Positions 1-11,360 of a stretch of DNA of 64,000 bases are shown in pieces. The translations under genes and the position numbers were made by a program. The stretch is from NCBI RefSeq assembly GCF_014805625.2, contig NW_023998540.1, positions 951,247 through 1,015,246 on the forward strand. The letters run 5' to 3'. Every line of letters begins with the position of its first letter. Position 1 is the stretch's first letter. The stretch is from Glossina fuscipes. Taxonomy: Eukaryota > Arthropoda > Insecta > Diptera > Glossinidae. A model generated the notes under the pieces. It was not told where the DNA came from. It was given only the letters and a program-made list of their open reading frames with translations, and searched no databases.

Positions 1-256
1 ACGAAAGTTTGCTAATTGCTTCGATAAACAAACAAACAAATATTTCTAAAACTAGGAAAAATTATAAGAATTATCACACTTTCCGGCTTACGGAGCTTAA
101 ACTGATTCAAAGATCAACTTTTACAAACTACCACACACACACGTCTATCTGCACATTAAGATACCGAAACACAAACATTGACGAACAAATGTTTAGAATC
201 ATTACTTTCAATTACATGAGAAGCTCAATGTAGACTTTAGGTTTACCAGTGCAACA

Positions 257-291
257 GTACACATGTACACATGTACACATGTACACATGTA
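257..291. repeat. (GTACACAT)4 microsatellite
   Basis: Four perfect 8-bp units plus GTA. It contains overlapping ACATGT palindromes, so each strand is rich in self-complementary sequence. Confidence 0.9.
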
Positions 292-3200
292 GTCCTCATG
301 AAAGTGTCAAATAAAATTTATGTATTTTGTAGCAATTTTTCATTTCATTTTCGTTTACCATGCGTACGCTTCGAGGGGAAAGTCATATTCCTCGTTCCTA
401 TTCTGTTTGTAATATTTAATGTGAAATTTCGAGTCCAGTTTATGTTTATGTCCTTTCATATTTATTTCCTTCTCGTTTCTTTTGTGAGAAAACTTTTTCC
501 AAAAATTGAAATAGAAAATATTTTTCATTGGCTGGCGTAAATCAAGTCATGAGCTATCTAAATAAATGCATTGAAAACAACTCAGAAATTATATTCAAAT
601 TTCTTTGCCAAACTTTATTCAAAAATTTACTTACGAACATTTACCTATCACATCTGTCTTAAAAACTGACACAATCAAGCAGTAATTTATTGACAAGGTC
701 CAGTCTGCCCTTTAAAAAAAGAGCCACTAGTCTTAATTGCTTAGCGCTCATCTTACTCTTACTCTTCGAATTTATTACTTTGCTCTAAATAAATTGTTAT
801 AAAAATAATAATCATATAGATTAGCTACCGATATGCTACAAACCAACTAAATGTAAAAGATAGATTGATTTGCCCTAAGTTGTGTCTTAAGTATTCCGTT
901 AAAATTGGTTTACTTAACTCCAGGCGTTCCAACCGCCCGTTTAGGTTTGCTTATCTCTTATGATGTTTATCTTCAAAGATGTGGTAAAATTGACACGTAC
1001 CTTTTAGACTCTTCCGTTTCTTTTCTTCCAATTATCTATTCACACTTTTGGCCCTCTGGCAACTCACGATAAAAGAAAGGCGACAGTTACAACCAAAACC
1101 TTTATAAAATGCGAGTTGCGTTGAAAGAAAGAGCCGACGTTTTATTTTTCTCGAAAAGTGTTCATTTATTCATCACTATCTATTTTGGCCTCTTCAACGC
1201 AATATGCACTTCTGCTAGCACTTTTTCTAATCTTCGAAGCACTTCTAATATGCGATTTTTGTGATACAGTCTTTAACTCCTTAATCCATATAAAAATGGT
1301 ACGTTCCCTTTTGCCCTTTCGTAAACCATATGAATTGCGTGGCACGCCCCCTTTACGACATATATCGACATGATAAGTTTCTTTTTGTTTGTCCTAAAAA
1401 TACTTCGCAAACAGATGGCAAAGCTAAATTCCTGACAATGGGGACTCAGATTATCAGCTAAACTCTTGCGTCAAACCGCTTATGCTTGTATCCTCTCGCG
1501 TTATGCTTATGGTCAGGAAGTGGACGCAAAAAACACGTGATAAGTATTAGTAATCGGTGATTTATTAAAGATAATGTGAACCCGAAATTCTGGGGCAATA
1601 TTTGCTCTATACTTCTAAAGAGTAGAAGTAAAGCTTTAGAGAAAAGTGACGTAACTATCTTGGTGTAGGCGAAAAGAGTAGTACAAAGTAGCTACCGGTT
1701 CTTTGTGTGCTAAACTGCCGGAGGATCTTCTAGAGATTTGGCATTGTAGAGCCCATGTACTTGGTTTCAATGCAGCTCAGAAAAACAAAATGAGGCAAAT
1801 ATTGTTAGTAGTCTTGACGGCAATATGTCGCTCAGCCTTCGGGCAACATGGAGTTGCGCCTTTATAAACACGTATGCACCCAAAACCTATCTTGAAGCAC
1901 AAATGATGGGTTTCTTCTTTTACCTAGAAACGTGTTGTTCTTGGTACATAAATCGTACCTCTCTCGTAGGTATGCCTTTCCAAAGCCAATTTTATTTTAT
2001 GATAATTCAGTTGATAAATATAAAAAGTTTCATTTCAAACAGTTTTCTTTTTTAACGCAATCCAAACCATTCTCATATATATATTTTTATACAAAGCTAT
2101 TAAGTATCAAGTGCACACTCTTTTAATGACAATTACACGGCTGGTTGCCTGTCCAACATTGTGAAAACTACATTTTAAACTTTTTCGGCTCGGAAAGATG
2201 GGAACGTTTTACTAAATATTAATTTTTATGGTGGCATAGCATTTTTTTTTTTTTTTCCTTTTTTGTGTGTTCATCTTACATATACTCCTTGTATTCTTGT
2301 ACAAAGGTATAATTATATGATTCAATTTGTAAGTGAATGTTTTTGCCGTGTATTGTATGCATGCGTTATATTCAACGGGTTTTTTTTTGCTTACGCTTGA
2401 CCACACAAAGTTATGCTCATCCTTTGTAACTTACATACGCACATACAACACATATCTTTATGTGGTTTAATCCTTCACTGTAAAAATAATCGGTTAAACG
2501 CGCGCACATATGCACACATAAAACTGTCTACTATCTACCTCGTACATGTTTTGACATAAATTTTCACATCTTTTGCTAATACGAAAAACTTTCGACTCGT
2601 GTGATTTTTGAGAATTTCCTTTGAAACGATATGTTTGTTATAGCACCAACTGTAGTTTATTATAATTCATATTTTCATATACGTACATATATACAAACTG
2701 CTTTGAATTTCCGAAATGAATCCAGAATTTTTATCTTTTAAGCAAATTACTGTGTACATTTAGCATATATTAAAATTTTTAATTCTTTTATTTCATCTCT
2801 TTTTTTAGGTCCTTTAACTCGTCTCTGCTTGAAACATGTAAGTGCATCATTCATTGATTTTATTAAACTTAGTCAATATTGAGGCTTAGTACGTACTGGA
2901 ACGCTGCTTAAGTTCTTGATGTTTGCGAGGGAATAGTAAAAACAACACCGTTGGGTCTACATAAAGTATAACTTCTCCCTCTCTCACTTTTCACAAAATC
3001 ATAAATTATTCTCCACTGAGGTGTAAACCAGACAATATTATTTAGCCGCGAATGGGTCAAGTTTTCTGCAAAAATAAAGAAATTCATTTTTGCTTAATTC
3101 TAAAGAGATTGATGTCGCGGCAAATGATGAAAAATGAACACGGTACAATAATGGCTGTGCCAAAGACCGTACCGCAGATCAAGAAAAGGCTTATCGTTGT

Positions 3201-4889
3201 GGAAAAAAACCATTCTTAATAGCGCCTACATTCGTCGAGAGTAGTGCTTGAACTCTCTTCAATCGAACAGATATACTCAATCGATAATTTATAGTTTGTT
3301 CGAACAAGTCTTTTATTGTTAGAAAGGTAGTCGAAAGATGAGTTCTTCGAATCGATAGGACTTAAAAGAGCAGTTGTCTACACAGACTTTATATTCCATT
3401 TTATATATTAGTGAATGGCAGGCATTGAATAATATATTTTTTGAAATGTTAAAAAAATCACCAAAAACATTCATTTATATATGCCTAACAAGCACGAAAA
3501 ATTTCCAATGAAGGGTTCTATTAAACGCTCTAACAATATTAATATAATTGATCCTAATTAAAAATCTCTTATCGCAATTTGTCGTCAAAGTGTATTAAGT
3601 GTCTTCCATGTATGACGGTTTATAAGGGATTTTTCTAGTTTTGATGACCATCACTTTATTAGTATTAATATTCGGTGATTCTGCTACTTGCGTGGACATT
3701 GTAGTGCCAATTGGATCCTTTTTTACGCATCACGAAATATTTTCAAAATTATTTTTTATTATATAAACATAAGTAAATCGAATTCGAATCCGCATGACTA
3801 ACGGTATGGGTAACAATCACGCCTACCACGTCTGTGTTCATAGGTTCAAGTATCAATGCGATAGAATTTACTTTGACTATTGTTATGGTCAGCGTTAAGC
3901 CGGTAAAGGATACCGATTGTGTACACAACCATTAAGATGCTATCGCTTCCCTAACTCCTCCGTTTTCACTTCCATGTTGACTTCTTTGCCGCCGTTACAG
4001 TGTTATCGGGTACGAATCGGGTACATCCCCTCCCTTATAGGTAATATAATAATAAAAAAAAAGTTGATGAGTCTGTTAATATCTATTGAACACAAATTTT
4101 GACCGCTTAAGGAATTGTCTAATCTCAAGGTTGAGTTTCCTATATAAATTTTTTTCGAAGCGTGTAAACTTAAGCGGACGTACGGGCTGACGAAAAGACG
4201 AATGAAGCTAAATTGATTCAAATTGTGAATTCCTATGGTTCCCGATGTTTAACACCCAAAAATACTATGAACCCATCGTGCTTGATATAAGACATTTATA
4301 ATACTTTGATCAATGAGTCTGCAAAAAAAGAGTTTTTGTCATTATTTTATTTCTCCAATTGTCCTAAGTCCTGCCAAAGAGAGTTAATGTAAATATTTTG
4401 CGCGAAATTTATTTCTTGCCATATCAATAAGTAAACTCTCTGTTATTTCAATTGTTTGGATTAAACCACTAAAGTTTCCAAAATTTAATTATTGAACCAT
4501 TTACATCTCACAATAGTAAGCAACCACTCTTGGTAGGTACTCTAGTTCCTAACTTTAAATCAGCATTAAAAACGAAATAATGGTTAGCACATTAATGCAT
4601 ATCTCCATCAATTATCTTGAAGGGTCTCATGGTTTTGGAAACAATTCAAAAACTATGAGAAATTAATTAAAGCGAATGAATATAATAAAGTGTTCAAGTT
4701 GCCACTATGTTTTTTCTTTATTTTTTATACGTGCATATCATGCGTAGATCTAACTGTTGATTGTTATAGTTTTGTAATGAAACTCAAATTGTCCACAGCT
4801 TACAAGTTGTTGAAATTCCCATTACACACTCTTCTATCAACCAACAGGTAATCTCTGGTATGTGTTCCCTGCACCCCGTGAAATATGTT
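292..4889. other. AT-rich non-coding DNA
   Basis: No supported gene. Only short poly-T and AT runs (e.g. a poly-T at about 2241). Confidence 0.6.
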
Positions 4890-4899
4890 NNNNNNNNNN
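4890..4899. other. Assembly gap (10 N)
   Basis: Ten undetermined bases; true size unknown. Confidence 0.99.
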
Positions 4900-4936
4900 A
4901 CCACATTTCCATTCAGTTCCTTAAGATTTCACCGTG

Positions 4937-5110
4937 ATGCAGAATCAACCGGCACAAGGTCCGACTTGTCTTAATTTGTTTAGGCGTATTGTCTTTGAAA
5001 AACAATTCCACAGACCGAGCGTGTGCAATCACACAATCGACTCACGAAAACGATTGTCAAGCAACAACTGCGCAATCAAAATGATGGAAATAATTTGTGA
5101 ATACCAATAG
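4937..5110 (+). other. Short open frame of 57 codons beside the gap, unassigned
   Basis: ATG at 4937 to TAG at 5108-5110 in a locally GC-richer stretch. The peptide is polar and basic (segments LNLFRRIVFEKQFH and DSRKRLSSNN). No family recognised. It could be an exon piece or chance; length alone is not significant. Confidence 0.15.
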
Positions 5111-5844
5111 GTTCGCATTTATATCTAGTTCGCAAACTTTTCTGTCAACCTGCGTCCATGTAAAAACGTGTTTGTCTATTTGCCTGAGCAAATACTGGAC
5201 GCGTTTACAAAATTAGTAAAATGTTTTCCTTTCCCCTTTTCGTGCCAGTCAGGGAGTCGTTATTTCATTTATTCACATATTTACGAGCATATATTAGCAT
5301 CCGTAAACAGCAACGTTAAGTGCAATGGTTATAATCATCATTTTTATGATATTTACCTTAAACAATACAATTGTGTCCCCGTAACGCAAAGGGCCAATGC
5401 ATGTGTTTTCTCTATTTTTGATGCATGTTAATTCAACGACCATAACCAAAAAAGTCGATATAACAATTGCATTAATATGTTACATATAAAGTTAGCGTTT
5501 CAAATGTGTATTCAAATATTTTATAGATTGGTTAATTACATCATTTCACTCAAATTGCATATATATATTGCAGATTTGTGAAACACTACATTTAAAAGGT
5601 ACAAAAAGTTGGCCAAAAAACTCATTGCATCGCGCCTTAAGGAGGAATGCTACTCTTTAAAGCAAGAAATTATGTATAAATTTTTCGAATTAATTGAAAA
5701 TATTTTTTAAGCATGTGTGTATATGTATGCACTAAAAAAAAATTTTTAAAGAGGAGAGAGGAGGTGCAGTAGCCGTTTTAAAGAAATTTGCGTTCTTAAG
5801 AGACTGTCGCTTCAAAGAGAAAAACCAACAAATTTTTTGAAGTA

Positions 5845-6445
5845 CGAGGTGTATTCAAAAAACCGTTGAGTATTTTTTTCCCTGAAAAATATTTAATTAT
5901 TTGCCAATATCTCTTTTGTCCCCTTCAAAGTAAGCCCCTTTAAGTACAGTACACTTTTGTCAAACCTTTTTCCTCGAAACAAGTTCTGATATGCATTTTT
6001 GTATATGCCCTTGAGTTCGTTCAGCGATATGGTTTTTATCTCCCTAATCTCGGCAAAACCCTGACCTTTCATGAGTGTCTTCAATTTCGGGAATAGGAAG
6101 AGGGCGTTGGGGACTAAGCCCATTGAATACTGTGGCTGTAACAATCTATGATTTGAGCAAAAGATTACGAACAGCCAATGACGTATGAGGCGGCGCATCA
6201 TTGTGATGCAATAACCATGACTGGATGTTCAACAATTCCGGGCTTTTTTTCGTATTGCTTTCCAGCCGATATGCCGACATACTCACCAACTTTCCTAATT
6301 CTGATTCGACCATTCTCCGGAACAATTTTCTACACTGCTTCATCGTTTTCATTAGTTGTTGGCGTACTAGTGCGTTCAGCGCGGGCGTAGTTATTAACAT
6401 CTTCTCACCAAAAAAAAAATTGAAAATCGAATATACTTTGTTCAC
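5845..6445 (-). mobile_element. Mariner-family transposase fragment, C-terminal half plus terminal end
   Basis: Minus-strand remnant in two frames. The upstream part (6445-6146) contains the SWLLHHNDAPPHTS motif, which matches the second catalytic Asp region of mariner transposases (usual form WLLHHDNAPAH). After a frameshift the part at 6201-5893 carries the FLFPKLK segment and the ELKGIYKNAYQ segment that follow the third catalytic region, then a SEGDYFEG-like tail that has decayed. The element end is visible: 5845 begins CGAGGTGTATTCAAAA, preceded by TA, as expected for a mariner end inserted at TA. The N-terminal half and the opposite terminal repeat were not found. The normal YSPDLAP motif reads YSMGLVP here. 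Dead copy. Confidence 0.8.
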
Positions 6446-6887
6446 AAAACTTTAAAGGCCATCCTTTTACTTCTACTTTTTCAGAAAACGATCGATTCTT
6501 ACCTACTTTACTATGAAGCAGCCCCAGTTGAGCAAGTTTTCTTTCTCTTGCCAAATAATTGTTCAAGCAGAGCATATATTGTAAAGTTTTCAATCCGTTT
6601 TATCCTTCTGTAGAGCAAACAAACACCTGTTTTAAGTAGGTGCTTGCATTGGACTATTTGGTAGATCGGTTTAAAATTTTATGTTTATAGTGAGAAATTG
6701 AAAAATTTTACCTGGTAACATTATCATCTACAAGTCTCGTTCGACTTGTATTTTCAAGGGGGAAAACATTGTATAAAATGTGCACAACATCCTCAAAGAA
6801 TAGATTTTTAAGTTAATTCTAAGAGATGCTGCGGAAAAATGAATTTTCTCGAAAAGCTAGGCATAATAGCACACAAATTAGGTACAT

Positions 6888-6894
6888 CTTTCTT

Positions 6895-6936
<42 letters not shown>

Positions 6937-6986
6937 ACTATATATCAATCTATCTATCTTTCTATTTCTATCTCTAACTCTCTCTT
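6888..6986. repeat. (TC)n and (TATC)n pyrimidine tract
   Basis: TTTC repeats, then an uninterrupted TC run to 6933, then imperfect TATC repeats. A homopyrimidine tract of this length can bind GAGA-type factors on the other strand, but no gene is near. Confidence 0.85.
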
Positions 6987-7975
6987 ATATTGATAGCATT
7001 ACATAAAGAGATGATAATATTTAATGCATATATCACCAGTTAATAGTAAACAGTACTAGCTATCGTCAAGTGCGTCAAGGCATGTAACACTTTGCATGTA
7101 GACTACCTGCTGCTCTTTTTAAATGGAAATCACTTTTAATGTGAATGGAACAAACGACTCATATGGCAGCTGGATGGCTTTAATGTGAAAATTGCATAGA
7201 AAAACTTTCAATTGCTATGCCAACCGTGGAGTAATTCAGATCTACCTCTCAGTGACTATTACCTGGATTGTTCTAGTATACTAAGAAGAAGGTTCAAAAG
7301 AAAAATCCGCTTATATCCGTTGCTGTATTGCTATTAAACAGGGAAAGCTTGAAAAGTAATAAAGATTTTTCTTTAAAAAAAAACTCGTCATAATAATATA
7401 AATCGTTCGCTTAGAGTAATGAGATAAATAAATTTGGAGAAAATCTTTGTATACCGGACAATTAATCGAAATTAAATCAAATAGCAGTATTATATCCCCT
7501 TTCAGCACATACCACATAATATTATTGATTATTATATGGTTTGCATTTAGTTTCTGAATATATCCTAAACTTCCATTAATTGACATAAATATCGCAGATA
7601 TATACATATATATATATTTTTTTCTAGATATGTGTATGTTCAACGCATATGTGTTACGTAGATTTGCGGCTAAACACATAGAGCTTGTATGAAGTTGCCG
7701 TAGCGGTTTCTATATTAACAAAGCGGTTTTTGCGGTTAATTCAATTATGAAATTATGTTCAATGGACGTTTAAGTTCAATGACTTTATATTTTATAAAAT
7801 TATAATCTATCCTTTTAATATATAACCTCACGTAACCCACTTATCATATAAAATATGCTAAACATACTTCAATGTTACGACATAATCAAGCCAAACCATC
7901 CTCCGTACATAGTTTACAAAGATATGGGATAGCAGTAAACATGCTCATATGCATTTGTTTAATTACAACATATAC

Positions 7976-7998
7976 TTATTATTATTATTATTATTATT
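7976..7998. repeat. (ATT)n microsatellite
   Basis: About eight ATT units. Unlike the SINE tails, no SINE body adjoins it. Confidence 0.85.
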
Positions 7999-10131
7999 GA
8001 ACACCTAAGGATAGAAACAATCAATCAGGTGCATGTAAAATTTTAATGTGAACTGACAGATAATTTATTTGATAAATTGTTAAATATTTTCTTCTTATTT
8101 CAACTTTTTGGCAGACATTCGCATATAAGTCACGTCACCTCTTCTTAGTGCAATTGTAGAAGAGTTATCATAAATTATCCTTAGTTATATTCTATATGTT
8201 CTTGAACGTAATTCCTATTTACAAGGGAGCATAATCAACATCCGTAAGTAGAAACAGCTTAACTTATATTACTTCAAAATTAATTGTCATAAAAATTTTG
8301 AAATTTAAATTTTATTCAGATTCAGATCTTCCTTGAGCTTCTCCTTTCCTAAGAAAGAAATTCTTTTTGATGAAAAACATATCTATTTCCACACATATAA
8401 TATAAATTGGACGATGCACGAAAAGATAGCGTAAAACGCAGTCGAGTGTTAGATAGGCAGGCAATGAGAGTTAGGTAGGCAAATTTCAACGAATATGGAT
8501 TTTTTTTGGCGACATAGATATGCACCGCTCTACGTCAAGAGGAGAATAGAATTCAGTGGTAATCAAGCTAAAACGCGTCAAGTACACTTGTTTGCATATT
8601 ATTAACGTTACTTGAGATACCCTTTAGTGTGGGACTGTTTGCGAAATATGATTTGGGTAATTCGTATGCATGTATGTGCGTATGTGCGTACGTAAGCTCC
8701 ATTTCCGACATTGATCATTTACCAATTATTAACATTATAATCATTATAAGTTTGACAGACGATAAAAAAACAAAAAACAAAATCAAAAAGAGACTTTTAG
8801 TCTACAGCAGCCGTTGATCAAAAACTTCAGTATCGCTCTTATTTAAAGTAGCTTTCTAATGAAAATGAGTTTGTTAATGATGCTGTAAAATATTAAAGGT
8901 TATTAAATCTTATCATGCCCAATTCTAAGAAAAGTAAACTTATGGAAGAGATAGAGTGAGAATGATTGCACAACAAAAACATGCTTAAAAATTCTCGGAA
9001 AAGTTATTAATGACAACTTCTTCACAGACTAAAAAATTTACGTAACTTTTTCTGGTATCATAGATTTCTAAAAAGGAGTATTTTAATAAAACAAAATATG
9101 TATTCTCTGTGTTAGTTAACCCTAATTACCATGATGTAACTCTCAGCCAATTATGAAAATCGTAAGAAAAATTAAAATATTAGTGTTTTTTTTTTACACT
9201 TTAAATTCATTTATATCATATATCCAAAGAAAAACATAAAATATTATAGACAGGGAATATATCTTTTAGAAATCCTATGTGAAATAACTAAAGCAATTTC
9301 CATTGTTTGTTCCAAATTGACCCAAAGCCATCACGTGATAAGATAAAAATTAATATTTACGTTGTCCGTAATTATAATATACATTTCCAATTTATGTTCA
9401 ACTTATGGAGTAGTTACAACAAGGAATAGCGTAATATAAAAAAATGAATGATTGGATAAGAACTTGAATGGCTCCATAATTCGTTTGGAATAGAACTATG
9501 CTTCAAATCGATAGGAATTTTATTAATTTGCAGGAATATCACATTTTTCCTTCGTTGTGTGTACATATAAAAAAAAATATATTTTCGAAGGCAAAAAGTC
9601 CTTAGTAACAGCAAATAACACTTCAAAGAATGAATTGTAATTAAAATAATTACAAGTTATTTCCAACAGATAAACTAATAAAGTGTTTGCAAGCCTTCAA
9701 AAATGTTTCTTATGCCCTTTATTATATTGCGCAGCAATGCTATGTGGGTCTCTTACGTGAAACTGCATATGAATATATAAGTACCTACAATAATAATGTC
9801 GACCTTCATTAGAGACATTTAAACCTTTTTCGATGGGCAAATTTGGTTATGACAAAATATAGGTTATGAACTTATTCACATAAGTATAAAGTCGAGGGAT
9901 GTTTGGCATATTTTAATGAGCAAATATCTAAATCATTCTAAAACAAGTGACCCAAAATGTTGGCATCATTATTCAGCTTTTTGTCACCACTCAATAAATT
10001 TTGCCTTAAAAAGGTCTTCTTCAAGGAAAACAGAAAGTAAATAAAGTAAACGACTTAAATTGAACTTTTTTGACAATTGCAAAGATAACAGCAAAATCGA
10101 AAGGTGCGAACAATAAAGGGAACAGGTCTTG

Positions 10132-10155
10132 TTTTTTTTTTTTTTTTTTTTTTTT
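10132..10155. repeat. Poly(T) tract, 24 bp
   Basis: Uninterrupted T run. Confidence 0.85.
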
Positions 10156-10489
10156 ACGTTGAGGCGGTGCATTTACGGACCCACATTTAGTTCAATTGTA
10201 AATTTCTTGTAACGAGTCTTCTTTGGGGGGGTAAACTCAGGGCTTTCCAGAACTTCTTCCAAGAAATTTATATAAAAGAAAAATAGCTTGGATCTCCGGA
10301 TGTTGTTTCTATTATTTATTTATTCCTAAGGAATTTACAATAGATAAGCGATTTTAAGGGGAGTGGGAGAAAAAAACCAGCATGGTGACCCGACTCTTGC
10401 TTTGGTTCGTTCCGAAAGATTATTATATTTTGTTTACGATTTAACCGTATTGCGAGATTCTGTAAAAGAAATGAAATACGCCGCGGGTA

Positions 10490-11360
10490 TTACAGCAGTC
10501 AACCTCGGCCTATAGGGCCACTCGTCCGTCCCTAACCATTTCACTTCGCAAGAGAGAGTCCATTAGTCATTCAGGGATGACGGCTAAGCTAAACCTGACA
10601 TCCACTATCCGTGAAAGTTAACAAAAAAAACCTAGCTGTAATGTCAGCTAGTTATGTAATCCGTGAACACTTACCTCTGGCTGCTGTAACACGACTGAAA
10701 AATGTGTGTGCTGCTATGTGCTCTTTTATAGTCGCGATCACCATCGCTGTCCCGTTACATAGCTGGTTTGACTGGCATATGTGTTACTCTAATATTCTTA
10801 TGTATCTATTCTTACGTATACTAACTTAGGTCTGATCGAACATGTTTGCTTGCATCTACTAATACTACCTTAAGTACTGACTCGTATGATCTTATTGCTA
10901 GTGTTGGCTTAGGTAACTAAATCGTATACTAACTTAGGTCTGATCGAACATGTTTGCCTGCATTTATAATCTCAGCTCTTACTCGTATGATACTACTCTT
11001 ATGTATATTTTATTGTTAATTAAGTACCAACTCGTATGATCTTATTGTTAGTGCTGGCTTAGGTAACAAATCGTATAATATTATAAGCCGCAGAACAGTT
11101 ACGTATGTCTTCATATTATATGTACCAGGCGTATTTTTATAAACCTTTTTTTTCTATTGCCTATTAGCTTGTATGCCTATTTTTATGCCTGTTTAATTTC
11201 CTTGTATGATTTTGTAACCCGTTAGGCATGTCTTCATATGATGTGCATCATATCAACATGCATAAGCTCTTTTTTTTTTATAAACATTGAGTTATCAACA
11301 GTTTGTGCGGGAGAAGGATGAGACTTTTGTACGGACGGACTTGTTATCAGTAAGGAGGCA
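10490..11360. repeat. Block with diverged tandem repeat, possibly an old transposon
   Basis: Starts near 10490 with GC-richer DNA unlike its flanks. From 10815 two diverged units follow: CGTATACTAACTTAGGTCTG starts at 10815 and again at 10923; TAAGTACTGACTCGTATGAT starts at 10871 and TAAGTACCAACTCGTATGAT at 11021, each leading to GGCTTAGGTAAC. The second unit carries about 42 extra bp with another CTCGTATGAT. Further on, ATGTCTTCATAT occurs at about 11105 and 11228. The shape suggests an internal region of a degenerate mobile element, but no protein or ends are recognisable. Confidence 0.4.

Larger units (their letters stand above)
6446..10489. other. AT-rich non-coding DNA with simple repeats
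   Basis: Beyond the microsatellites listed, nothing recognised. A 122-codon minus-strand frame at 7311-7679 is within chance for this base composition. Confidence 0.6.

Noticed and set aside
7311..7679. 122-codon minus-strand frame
   Set aside because: Hydrophobic, Ile/Tyr-rich composition as expected from random AT-rich DNA; length is within chance for a window of this size.
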